From Cupriavidus laharis (GTDB lineage: Bacteria > Pseudomonadota > Gammaproteobacteria > Burkholderiales > Burkholderiaceae), in assembly GCF_914271435.1 (NCBI RefSeq), contig NZ_CAJZAI010000002.1:62001-126000 (forward strand): DNA of 64,000 bases, read 5' to 3'. The notes under the pieces were generated by a model, which saw only the letters and a list, made by a program, of their open reading frames with translations, was not told the origin of the DNA and made no database searches. Of this stretch, positions 35,289-45,264 are shown one piece after another; positions within the stretch are counted from its first letter, which is position 1; each line of letters begins with the position of its first letter. The translations under genes were made by a program, and so were the position numbers.

Positions 35289-36082
35289 GCTGTGCAGGCC
35301 TCCGGCCCGGTGTAGGCGATGGCATGCTCGGCCGCATCGGCCAGCGCGAAGCCGATCGGCTGTTGCGTCTCCTCCTGAAGATGTGCGATCAGGCTGGCCA
35401 CGCGGGCCAGCAGCGGCACCCCCTTCAGGGCGCCCGGCGGATAACCCGCATCCAGCAGGACAGCGGGAATCGCACCGGAGACATTAAGCGGCAGGGCACG
35501 CGGGAAATGCCGCGGCACTGCCGCCGCGACCGCCTCCAGCGCCGCCACATGCTGGCCCGCCAGACCCAGCTCGCGCGAGAATTCCAGCAAGCGGTGGGCG
35601 CGCGGGTCCCCTTCCTTGTGCGTGGGATGGCCAAAGCCTGGCAGGGGCTTGTGCTCGCGGCGCACTGCGGCGACCACGGCATCGGCACGCTCTTCCAGGG
35701 AGCGCTCGCCCTGCGTGGCCAGGACGTCGCGGAGCATCAGCCCGGCAGTTTCCGACGCGCCAAGAATGACAGAACCGCATCCAAGCAACCCTGCCGCCAC
35801 GGCCCCCTGCAGGGCATCGGGCGCAGCCGCCAGCGTCATGCGCGCAGCCTGCACGGAGGGTACCAGGCCATGCTCGGCAATCGCGACCAGGCAGGCGTTG
35901 GTAACCGACACCAGGCCGGCATCCGGCACGCGGCCAGTCAACAGGAACAGGAAATAGTCGGTGAAACCAATGTGGCCGATCAGGTCGCGGCTCAGGTTGC
36001 GGCCGTGTACCGACACGCCATGCGTGTCCACATAGGCAATTGCGGTGGCCGGCCGGGGTTTCGAGGCTGGGGAAGCGGACAT
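35285..36082 (-). CDS. Citrate synthase-fold protein, citryl-CoA lyase-like
   Basis: 265 residues, about two-thirds the length of citrate synthase and typical for the citryl-CoA lyase-like subgroup. ATG 36082 follows AAGGAGACGAAG. Landmarks: Y-V-D-T-H-G-V-S-V-H-G-R-N-L near 15, L-L-G-C-G-S-V-I-L-G near 100, L-P-G-F-G-H-P-T-H-K-E-G-D-P-R near 150, and N-V-S-G-A-I-P-A near 205 where relatives often carry an aspartate. It should cleave or form a citryl-CoA-like compound. First gene of an operon with the acyl-CoA ligase and intradiol dioxygenase, downstream of a shared TetR-type candidate operator. Confidence 0.85.
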   Translation of the reverse strand: MSASPASKPRPATAIAYVDTHGVSVHGRNLSRDLIGHIGFTDYFLFLLTGRVPDAGLVSVTNACLVAIAEHGLVPSVQAARMTLAAAPDALQGAVAAGLLGCGSVILGASETAGLMLRDVLATQGERSLEERADAVVAAVRREHKPLPGFGHPTHKEGDPRAHRLLEFSRELGLAGQHVAALEAVAAAVPRHFPRALPLNVSGAIPAVLLDAGYPPGALKGVPLLARVASLIAHLQEETQQPIGFALADAAEHAIAYTGPEACTA

Positions 36083-36131
36083 CACTTCGTCTCCTTTTTG
36101 CGCTACACGCATATTTAATCGCTGTACGCAG

Positions 36132-36160
36132 ATTCTAGGCGCGGTTTTCGGGCTGCGCAA
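36132..36160 (-). promoter_or_regulatory. Candidate sigma70 promoter of the lyase-ligase-dioxygenase operon
   Basis: On the minus strand TTGCGC (36160-36155) and TAGAAT (36137-36132) are 17 bases apart, 50 bases before the start codon. The -10 matches well, the -35 only in its first three bases. Confidence 0.45.
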
Positions 36161-36171
36161 GAAGAATATTT

Positions 36172-36193
36172 CCGTACCGTACGGTATTAATTG
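36172..36193. promoter_or_regulatory. Candidate TetR operator, copy B
   Basis: CCGTACCGTACGGTAT followed by TAATTG. It agrees at 17 of 22 positions with the palindrome beside the TetR gene (CCGTACTGTACCGTAT, GGTTTG). It lies 12 bases upstream of the -35 of the lyase operon promoter, so the TetR protein may control that operon. Confidence 0.5.
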
Positions 36194-36198
36194 AGCTC

Positions 36199-36223
36199 AA
36201 AAAAAAACCTGTCACGGGACAGG
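36199..36223 (-). terminator. Rho-independent terminator after the YcaC-like hydrolase
   Basis: On the minus strand: CCTGTC (36223-36218), 4-base loop, GACAGG (36213-36208) and then nine T residues (36207-36199). Classic intrinsic terminator, placed about 100 bases downstream of the hydrolase stop. Confidence 0.8.
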
Positions 36224-36324
36224 CGAAATGGGAATGACCACGGAGGTAAAACGGGCTCACTCCCATGAATGAGCCCGCCGCAACAGGTTGGGGATCGGAT
36301 GCGCCGGGCTCCGCCCGCGGGCAC

Positions 36325-36966
36325 TTACTCGGTACGGTCGTACGAGAACTGGATGCCGGCCGTGCCGCCGGTCTCGATGAACAGGTTGATGAAGGCCGGT
36401 ACGGTTTCCTGGCGCGACCAGTCGCGCTGCAGTTCGCAGAACAGTTGCGCCACGCTGATCATCTTGCCGCCAGCCTGTTCGATGCGGCGCAGTGCAGCTT
36501 CGTGCGCGGCCACAGACGTACCACCGACCGCATCGACGACGACATAGACTTCGTAGCCTTCTGCGAGCGCGTCCAGCGCCGGGAAAGTCAGGCACGCTTC
36601 GGTCCACAGTGCCGTCATGATCAGCTTCTTGCGGCCGGTCGCCTTCACGGCGTCGCGAAACTCCACGTCTTCCCACGAGTTGATGGTGGTGCGGTCGTAG
36701 GTCGGGTAGTCCTTCAGCACCTTGGCAAGCTGCGGAATAGGCGGCTTGTTCAGGCCCGTCTTGACGTTCACGGTCGAATGCACGATCGGCAGGTTGTAGG
36801 CAATGGCTGCCTTCGAAGTGCCGACGATGTTGTTGATCAGCAGTTGCCGGTCCATCGAGGCAATCGAGTTCACCTGCACCGGCTGGTAGTCGATGATGAC
36901 GAAGGCTGCGTTCTGCGGGGTAAGCAGGTGGTCCTTCAGGGGATCGCGGATGGGTTCGCTGGCCAT
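36325..36966 (-). CDS. Isochorismatase-like cysteine hydrolase (YcaC family)
   Basis: 213 residues from ATG 36966 with CGGAGACC upstream; longer frames lack a ribosome site. The isochorismatase-like fold is seen in A-A-F-V-I-I-D-Y-Q-P (catalytic D), and the nucleophilic cysteine region I-M-T-A-L-W-T-E-A-C-L-T-F-P-A-L near 115. The C-terminal F-C-E-L-Q-R-D-W matches YcaC. The substrate of YcaC-type proteins is not known. It is the gene immediately downstream of the TetR gene on the same strand, and has its own terminator. Confidence 0.9.
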   Translation of the reverse strand: MASEPIRDPLKDHLLTPQNAAFVIIDYQPVQVNSIASMDRQLLINNIVGTSKAAIAYNLPIVHSTVNVKTGLNKPPIPQLAKVLKDYPTYDRTTINSWEDVEFRDAVKATGRKKLIMTALWTEACLTFPALDALAEGYEVYVVVDAVGGTSVAAHEAALRRIEQAGGKMISVAQLFCELQRDWSRQETVPAFINLFIETGGTAGIQFSYDRTE

Positions 36967-37188
36967 GTTGGTCTCCGGGAAAAATGGACAAACGCTCGCC
37001 ATGCGGTGCACGTGGCACCGCGTGTCAAAAACGGGTTGCAGCGAGCCCTTGCAGCATATGTGAGGACTCCCGGCGAGCGTGATAGCCGGCCACAGAACCC
37101 GCCGTTCGACGCGAGCGAACAATGTCCGGCAGCGCTTGCACCCGGCAGATGGCCTGCCGGTGCTGCGCGGTGACAGCGCGGGCTGGTG

Positions 37189-37899
37189 TCAGGCGTTTGC
37201 GCCGGGCTTTGCCAGGATCAGGTCGATCGCGGACTTGACCAGGCTATCGATCTGCGCTGTGCCCGGACGCTGGCCGGTGGCAAGCGTCTGGTGCAGGACG
37301 CCGGCAATGACCATGCTGTGGAAGTGCTGCGCCGCGACCTCCGGCGTGGCATTCAGCTTCGTCCCTGCCGCCTGCTGCTCCGTCAGATATGCGGCAACGT
37401 ACTGGCAGGTAGCCAGCGGCCCTCGGGTGTACCAAACCTGCCCGATCTCCGGGAAGCGGCGCGCTTCGGCGATGATCAGCCGCATGAACGCAAGGTGGCT
37501 GTCCTCCAGCAACGAGTCCAGGAAGCTGCGGGCGAGCGTGCGCAGGCCCTGGGCCGTATTGCTGTGCGACGGCTCGAGCTCCTCGGCCTTCTCGAGGAAG
37601 CGGTCGCACAGCGCCTCGACCACGGCAACGAACAGGCCGTCCTTGCCGCCGAAATAGCTGTAGACGTTGGTCTTCGAGCCGCCGCAGGCCTTCACGATCT
37701 CGTCCACGCTGACGCCGTCATAGCCGTGCGCCAGGAACAGTTCCGCGGCGGTCTCCAGGATCGCGGCACGCTTGGCTTCTCCGCGGCGCGTGATGCGCAC
37801 GGCGGGCTTGTCGGCGGCGGCGGACCGTTTCGGCGTGGGCGGCGGCGTAGTTTTCACAAGATGGCAGGAACGGATTGGAATGACGGCGCAGTCTATCAA
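37189..37899 (-). CDS. TetR/AcrR-family transcriptional regulator
   Basis: 236 residues if the ATG at 37899 is used; a GTG 14 codons later is possible and neither has a clear ribosome site. The helix-turn-helix region runs A-A-I-L-E-T-A-A-E-L-F-L-A-H-G-Y-D-G-V-S-V-D-E-I and S-K-T-N-V-Y-S-Y-F-G-G-K-D-G-L-F (about 43-85); a TetR_C domain follows. A 26-base near-palindrome upstream is its probable operator and recurs before the lyase operon. Likely a repressor of its own promoter and of the YcaC-like and lyase operons; the inducer is unknown. Confidence 0.92.
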   Translation of the reverse strand: MIDCAVIPIRSCHLVKTTPPPTPKRSAAADKPAVRITRRGEAKRAAILETAAELFLAHGYDGVSVDEIVKACGGSKTNVYSYFGGKDGLFVAVVEALCDRFLEKAEELEPSHSNTAQGLRTLARSFLDSLLEDSHLAFMRLIIAEARRFPEIGQVWYTRGPLATCQYVAAYLTEQQAAGTKLNATPEVAAQHFHSMVIAGVLHQTLATGQRPGTAQIDSLVKSAIDLILAKPGANA

Positions 37900-37960
37900 A
37901 GACGGTCGCCCCCACCCACTCCCGCAGCACAGGCTGACAGGCTGGCGTCCCTGATTTCAT

Positions 37961-37986
37961 CAAACCGTACTGTACCGTATGGTTTG
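37961..37986. promoter_or_regulatory. Candidate TetR operator, copy A (26-base near-palindrome)
   Basis: Half-sites CAAACCGTACTGT and ACCGTATGGTTTG; 11 of 13 positions are symmetric. It lies 62 bases upstream of the TetR start and directly before a TATAGT that could be the -10 of the divergent TDGA-repeat gene. Confidence 0.6.
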
Positions 37987-38075
37987 TGCTATAGTACCTG
38001 CGTGGGCCGGGCATTGCGCCCCGCAAAGCCCGCCCAGTCAACGCCTTTCCCTGTCTAGCCGAAGGACCCAAGACC

Positions 38076-38354
38076 ATGAAGACCGTCTTCCTGACCACCG
38101 CCGCCTTGCTGATCGCCACGGCCAATGCACAAGCCACTACACGAAAGCCTGATCCGTTCACCGATGGCGCTCGTGTGGACGCAGCCATCCAGCAAGTCGC
38201 GGCGCGCAGCACGTCGCCGAAGCTTGTCGACGAACAATACCGTACGCTTGCCGTGCGCAAGGCCGATCCCTATGTCGATGGCGCAGTGCGCAGCATCGAC
38301 CCGTTCACCGACGGCGCGGCGAAGCCCGTCGATGCGTTGACCGATGGCGCCTGA
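38076..38354 (+). CDS. Small secreted TDGA-repeat protein, second paralogue
   Basis: 92 residues. Signal peptide M-K-T-V-F-L-T-T-A-A-L-L-I-A-T-A-N-A (cleavage before Q-A-T). The mature part has four modules D-P-F-T-D-G-A-R, D-P-Y-V-D-G-A-V, D-P-F-T-D-G-A-A and D-A-L-T-D-G-A, the last ending the protein. The modules match those of the 7506-7871 protein, but the spacing is irregular. No known family recognised. A GAAGGA site precedes the ATG. Divergent from the TetR gene and possibly under its control. Confidence 0.82.
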   Translation: MKTVFLTTAALLIATANAQATTRKPDPFTDGARVDAAIQQVAARSTSPKLVDEQYRTLAVRKADPYVDGAVRSIDPFTDGAAKPVDALTDGA

Positions 38355-38375
38355 AGGCACCTTGCAGCCCATCAC

Positions 38376-38421
38376 GGCACAGCACGACACGACACCGCGC
38401 ATGACGGTGTCCCGCTGTGCC
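38376..38421. other. Nested inverted repeat downstream of the TDGA gene
   Basis: Outer arms GGCACAGC (38376-38383) and GCTGTGCC (38414-38421) enclose ACACCG (38392-38397) and CGGTGT (38405-38410). Capable of a two-tier hairpin, without a following T run, so termination would need Rho or it serves another role. Confidence 0.45.
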
Positions 38422-38434
38422 GAACAGCATGTTC
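38422..38434. promoter_or_regulatory. Inverted repeat GAACA-N3-TGTTC (copy B)
   Basis: GAACA GCA TGTTC, preceded by GCC, 121 bases upstream of aceE. Same sequence but for one centre base as the site upstream of the DoxX-efflux operon. Possible operator; binding protein unknown. Confidence 0.35.
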
Positions 38435-38554
38435 GCTGCGGCGCATCTTACCCAGCCGGCGCCGCAGTGCTAGTCTCTTCCCCCTGCTCCCCCTTTCCCT
38501 GAACGCGGCCTTGTCCGCGCCTTTTGCCCCATGACGGGCTGACAGGAGACCACC

Positions 38555-41230
<2,676 letters not shown>

Positions 41231-41240
41231 GCCACGCAGC

Positions 41241-41276
41241 GGCGCCGCCTTGCCGTGCGACTCAGGCGGCGGCGCC
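41241..41276. terminator. Possible bidirectional hairpin between aceE and LysR gene
   Basis: GGCGCCGCC (41241-41249) and GGCGGCGCC (41268-41276) could pair around an 18-base loop. The right arm is within the 3' end of the LysR gene. No T run, so only a weak call. Confidence 0.3.
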
Positions 41277-42218
41277 CTGCAGCAGACGGAGCGTCCCGGC
41301 CGTATCGGGATCTTCCCATGGCGCCCGCGCCAGCGATGCCTGGAGGTACTGCACCAGCGCGCGCAGCTTGACCGAGCCGAAGCCGCTGCGTGGATAGACG
41401 GCAAAGATGCCATCATCCACGGGCTGCAGTTCGGGAAGGACTTCGACCAGGCGGCCGGCAAGCAGGTCTTCCCAGACGATGAAGCGCGGCAGCACGGCGA
41501 GGCCCTGGCCGGTCAGTGCCGCGTCGCGCAGCACTTCGCCGTTGTTGGCAGTGAACACGCCGCGCGGCGTGATGCTGCGCACGCCCCCTTTTGCCGACGG
41601 ATCCGCAAACGCCCAAACCTGTCCCGGCGGCGAATTGCTGTAGGCCAGGCAGGCATGCTGCGCAATATCGTCGAGCCGCTGCGGCAGGCCCGCGCGCTCG
41701 GCATATCCGGGACTGCAGCACAGCACGCGCCGGCTCACCGCAAGCTGGCGCGCGATCAGCGAGCTGTCGCCGAGTCGCGTGATGCGGATGGCAACGTCAT
41801 AGCGCTCGTAACCGACATCTGCAAGCTTGTCGTCAAGTTCGAGGATCAGGTTCAGGCGCGGATGGTCGCGCGCGAATGCGGCGATCAGCGGAGACAGCCA
41901 GCGCGTGCCGAATGTCATTGGCGCCAGCACGCGCAGTTCACCGCACAGCTCGCGCGCGGCGTCGGAGACAGTTTGCGCCGCATGGTCGAGCTGGCTCAGC
42001 GCAGCGCGCGCCTGCTCGTAGAAGTAGCGACCGCTCTCCGATGGCCGGATGCTGCGCGTGGAACGCTGCAGCAGCGACACCCCCAGTTCGCGCTCCAGGT
42101 CGCTGATGCGCTTGCTGACCACGGATTTGGACAAACCCATCCGCCGCGCTGCCGCACTGATGCCGCCAAGCTCCACGACGTGGAGATAGGCCTGGATGTC
42201 TTCGGTTCGCAATGCCAT
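41262..42218 (-). CDS. LysR-family transcriptional regulator
   Basis: 318 residues from ATG 42218 with AAGGGAACC upstream. N-terminal winged helix (D-I-Q-A-Y-L-H-V-V-E-L-G-G-I-S-A-A-A-R-R) with recognition helix S-K-S-V-V-S-K-R-I, followed by the periplasmic-binding-like effector domain from about 90. Belongs to the CrgA/DmlR-like group judging by F-G-T-R-W-L-S-P and the A-A-L-T-G-Q-G-L-A-V-L-P segment. Divergent from another LysR gene with a palindrome between them; target genes not evident. Confidence 0.92.
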   Translation of the reverse strand: MALRTEDIQAYLHVVELGGISAAARRMGLSKSVVSKRISDLERELGVSLLQRSTRSIRPSESGRYFYEQARAALSQLDHAAQTVSDAARELCGELRVLAPMTFGTRWLSPLIAAFARDHPRLNLILELDDKLADVGYERYDVAIRITRLGDSSLIARQLAVSRRVLCCSPGYAERAGLPQRLDDIAQHACLAYSNSPPGQVWAFADPSAKGGVRSITPRGVFTANNGEVLRDAALTGQGLAVLPRFIVWEDLLAGRLVEVLPELQPVDDGIFAVYPRSGFGSVKLRALVQYLQASLARAPWEDPDTAGTLRLLQGAAA

Positions 42219-42286
42219 GACTGGTTCCCTTGCTTGCTCGCCCACCTGACCAGCCTCGATGGCGGCCCATGCTGGCGGGCGTCTAT

Positions 42287-42309
42287 TGCTTGATGCGGTG
42301 AACCAAGCA
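42287..42309. promoter_or_regulatory. Candidate LysR-type operator TGCTTG-N11-CAAGCA
   Basis: Six-base perfect arms separated by 11 bases lie in the 168-base divergent region of two LysR genes. The layout (T-N11-A type dyad) is that of LysR recognition sites. Confidence 0.5.
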
Positions 42310-42386
42310 TAATATTGGGACGAAAAGCGCTCTAGATGCCAAATTCGCGTATCAGAGTCCTGTTTCATGAACGATAAGGACATCGA

Positions 42387-43292
42387 TTGCAAGACCTGAA
42401 CGACCTCTTCCTTTATGTGCAGGCCGTCGACCACGGCGGCTTCGCCCCGGCCGGCCGGGCATTGGGCATGCCGAAGTCCCGCCTGAGCCGCCGCATGGCG
42501 ATGCTTGAGGAACGGCTTGGCGTGCGCCTGATCCAGCGCTCGACCCGGCGTTTCGCCGTGACGGAAATCGGGCGCATCTACTATGAGCACTGCAAGGCCA
42601 TGCTGGTGCAGGCCGAGGCGGCACAGGAAGCGATCGAAGTCACCCGCGCCGAGCCGCGCGGCACGGTTCGCGTAACCTGCCCGGTCGCGTTGCTGCAGGC
42701 GCATGTGGGGACCATGGTCGGCGACTTCATGGCACAGCATCCGCTGGTGACGATCCACCTCGAGGCCACCAACCGCCGTGTCGACCCGGTGGCGGAAGCC
42801 GTAGACGTCGCCATCCGCGTGCGGCCGCCTCCGCTCGAAGACAGCGACCTGGTCATCCGCCCGCTGGCGGAGCGCAGCCAATGCCTGGTAGCCAGTCCTT
42901 CGCTGGTGCAGGCATTCGGCCTACCGCAGTTTCCGTCCGCGCTCCATGACTGGCCGAGCCTGGCCATCGGCACCCCGCAGGCAGACCACGCGTGGCGGCT
43001 GTTCGGCCCCGACGGCGAACAGGCCACCATCCATCACCGCCCGCGCTATGTCACCGGCGACATGATCGCCGTGCGCAACGCGGCCATCGCGGGCGTCGGG
43101 GTCTGTCAGTTGCCGCTGATGATGGTGGTGGACCAGCTTGCGGACGGCTCGCTGGTGAAGGTGCTGCCAGGCTGGGCGCCGCGCCGGGAGATCCTGCATG
43201 CCGTCTTCGCCTCGCGGCGCGGGCTGCTGCCGGCGGTCAGGATGCTGATCGACCATCTGGCCGACCGCTTCGGGCACATGGACGAGGAATAA
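42387..43292 (+). CDS. LysR-family transcriptional regulator (TTG start)
   Basis: 301 residues. Translation probably starts at TTG 42387: AAGGA lies at proper distance and the frame gives the standard LysR opening (L-N-D-L-F-L-Y-V-Q-A-V-D-H-G-G-F-A) with no nearby ATG. Recognition helix P-K-S-R-L-S-R-R-M; effector domain from about 88 with G-V-G-V-C-Q-L-P near 230. Similar to the AaeR/DmlR/YafC-type subgroup. Divergent from the other LysR gene; the target is unknown. Confidence 0.9.
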   Translation: MQDLNDLFLYVQAVDHGGFAPAGRALGMPKSRLSRRMAMLEERLGVRLIQRSTRRFAVTEIGRIYYEHCKAMLVQAEAAQEAIEVTRAEPRGTVRVTCPVALLQAHVGTMVGDFMAQHPLVTIHLEATNRRVDPVAEAVDVAIRVRPPPLEDSDLVIRPLAERSQCLVASPSLVQAFGLPQFPSALHDWPSLAIGTPQADHAWRLFGPDGEQATIHHRPRYVTGDMIAVRNAAIAGVGVCQLPLMMVVDQLADGSLVKVLPGWAPRREILHAVFASRRGLLPAVRMLIDHLADRFGHMDEE

Positions 43293-43326
43293 CCGCCGGT
43301 GCCTTGCCAGGCGGCGGGCCAGCCAT

Positions 43327-45057
43327 TCAGGCCGCCTGCGCCGCCGGCAGCCCGGCGAGATAGCTGTGGATCTGCGCCACCACCGCGGCGCCCTCGCCCA
43401 CTGCCGCGGCGACGCGCTTGGTCGAGCCCGAACGCACGTCGCCGATCGCGAACACGCCCGGCACACTGGTCTGCAAAGGATACGGCACGGCCGACGCACA
43501 GCCGAGGGTGCCCCCACCCGTGCGCACGAAGCCCTTGTCGTCCGTTTCCACGTTGCAGGTGCGCAGCCATGACGCGTTGGGATCGGCGCCGATGAACAGG
43601 AACAGGTGCCGCACCGGCAGGGAGACCAGCTCGTCGCTTTCCGCAGGCGCGTAATACCGCACGTCGGAAAGCCAGCCTTCACCGTCCAGCGCACGGATTT
43701 CCGCATGGCTGTGGAGCTGCACGTTGGGCAGTCCGGCAATCCGGTCGATCAGGTAGCGCGACATGGTTGCGGCCAGCCCCTGGCCGCGCACCAGCATATG
43801 CACATGCGCCGCATGCGTCGCCAGGTACACCGCGGCCTGTCCGGCCGAGTTGCCGCCACCGACGAGCATGACCGGCTCGTTCCTGCACAGCTTGGCTTCC
43901 ACCGGCGAGGCCCAGTAGTACACGCCGCGCCCCTCGAAGCGCTCCAGCGCGGTGATCGCTGGCCGGCGGTACTGGGCGCCAGTGGCGATTACCACCGTGT
44001 GTGTCGAGATCATGCGGCCATCGGCAAGTTCAAGCCGGATCGGATCCGCGCCGCAATGCAGGGCCTTTACCTCGAGCGGAATGGCGATGTGGGCGCCGAA
44101 CTTGAGCGCCTGCACAAATGCTCGCCCGGCCAGCGCCTGGCCGGAAATGCCCGTGGGAAAACCCAGGTAGTTCTCGATGCGAGCACTGGCACCAGCCTGT
44201 CCGCCCGGCGAACGGCAATCGATCACCGCCACCGACAGGCCTTCCGACGCGGCATACACGGCGGTGGCCAGGCCGGCAGGGCCCGCGCCCACCACAATCA
44301 CGTCGTAGACGTGCGCCGGGTCGAATTCGGGCAGCAGCCCCAGGCAGGAGGCAAGCTGCCCTTCATCGGGCGCGCGCAGCACGCGGCCGTCCGGACAGAT
44401 CACGAGCGGAAAGTCCGTGGCCGGCGCGTTCGCGAACTCGCTCAGGCACGAGCAGTCGCGCTCGGTGTCCATGTCGATTACCGTGTACGGATGCCCGTTG
44501 CGGCGCAGGAACGCCTGCAGCGCCAGCAGCAGCGGCTCCGTGCCATGGCCGACCAGCACCGGGCCGCTGCCGGACTCGATCAGTCCGACGCGGCGCAGGA
44601 TCAGCGCGCGCATGATGCGCTCGCCCAGTTCGGCCTCTGCCACCAGCAGCGCGCGCAGCCTGTCCGGGGGGATGACGAAGCCTTCGGAATCCGTCAGTGC
44701 GCGGCCGTCCACGAGCGACGGACGGCCGCTCAGCGTGCCGACTTCGGCCGAGAACATGCCCGGCCCCAGTTCGGTGATCAGGCTCTCGCGTCCAAGGCCA
44801 TCGCGGCGGACGATCTGGATGGCGCCGCTCACGACCACGCACATGCCGCGGCCCACCTGCCCGACCGAAAACAACTGCTCGCCAGTGCGCCAGCGCTGCA
44901 ACGAGCCGAAGCGCCGCATCCGCGCGATCTCATCAGCACTGAGTATCGGGAACATCTGGTGCGACCGGGTTTCCAGCGTGGAATATGGCGCATCGAGGCT
45001 TGCTGAGGCCTCCGCGCCCTGCCCTTCAACGCCCGCCGCCAGTTCCGCCTGCGCCAT
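43327..45057 (-). CDS. FAD-dependent oxidoreductase with N-terminal cyclic nucleotide-binding domain (thioredoxin reductase-like)
   Basis: 576 residues from ATG 45057 (GGGGAGGAAGC upstream). Three parts: a cNMP-binding/Crp-like domain (about 35-150), a thioredoxin-like domain (about 170-245, H-G-T-E-P-L-L-L-A-L-Q-A-F-L) and a thioredoxin-reductase-like flavoprotein (about 255-565: V-V-G-A-G-P-A-G-L-A, G-G-G-N-S-A-G-Q-A-A, F-A-I-G-D-V-R). The canonical reductase C-A-T-C is replaced (Y-Y-W-A-S-P-V-E-A-K-L-C), so it cannot reduce thioredoxin in the usual way. Looks like a redox enzyme gated by a ligand or by the sensory domain; substrate unknown. Confidence 0.88.
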   Translation of the reverse strand: MAQAELAAGVEGQGAEASASLDAPYSTLETRSHQMFPILSADEIARMRRFGSLQRWRTGEQLFSVGQVGRGMCVVVSGAIQIVRRDGLGRESLITELGPGMFSAEVGTLSGRPSLVDGRALTDSEGFVIPPDRLRALLVAEAELGERIMRALILRRVGLIESGSGPVLVGHGTEPLLLALQAFLRRNGHPYTVIDMDTERDCSCLSEFANAPATDFPLVICPDGRVLRAPDEGQLASCLGLLPEFDPAHVYDVIVVGAGPAGLATAVYAASEGLSVAVIDCRSPGGQAGASARIENYLGFPTGISGQALAGRAFVQALKFGAHIAIPLEVKALHCGADPIRLELADGRMISTHTVVIATGAQYRRPAITALERFEGRGVYYWASPVEAKLCRNEPVMLVGGGNSAGQAAVYLATHAAHVHMLVRGQGLAATMSRYLIDRIAGLPNVQLHSHAEIRALDGEGWLSDVRYYAPAESDELVSLPVRHLFLFIGADPNASWLRTCNVETDDKGFVRTGGGTLGCASAVPYPLQTSVPGVFAIGDVRSGSTKRVAAAVGEGAAVVAQIHSYLAGLPAAQAA

Positions 45058-45264
45058 GCTTCCTCCCCAGTCACCAAAGAATTTGTCGGTTCCCACGCAC
45101 ACCGGGCGGGGCCGACCGTCGCACCTCATCGATAGTAGTCGGCGCTGGAGCAAAAGCGAGGGCAAGACTGCCCGGCGATCGTGGCCGGTTGCGTATTACG
45201 CCAGCTTGCGCTTGAATGTCCGCCTTGCCGGCTCCGGCCCACCGCACCACGACACGAATCCCTC

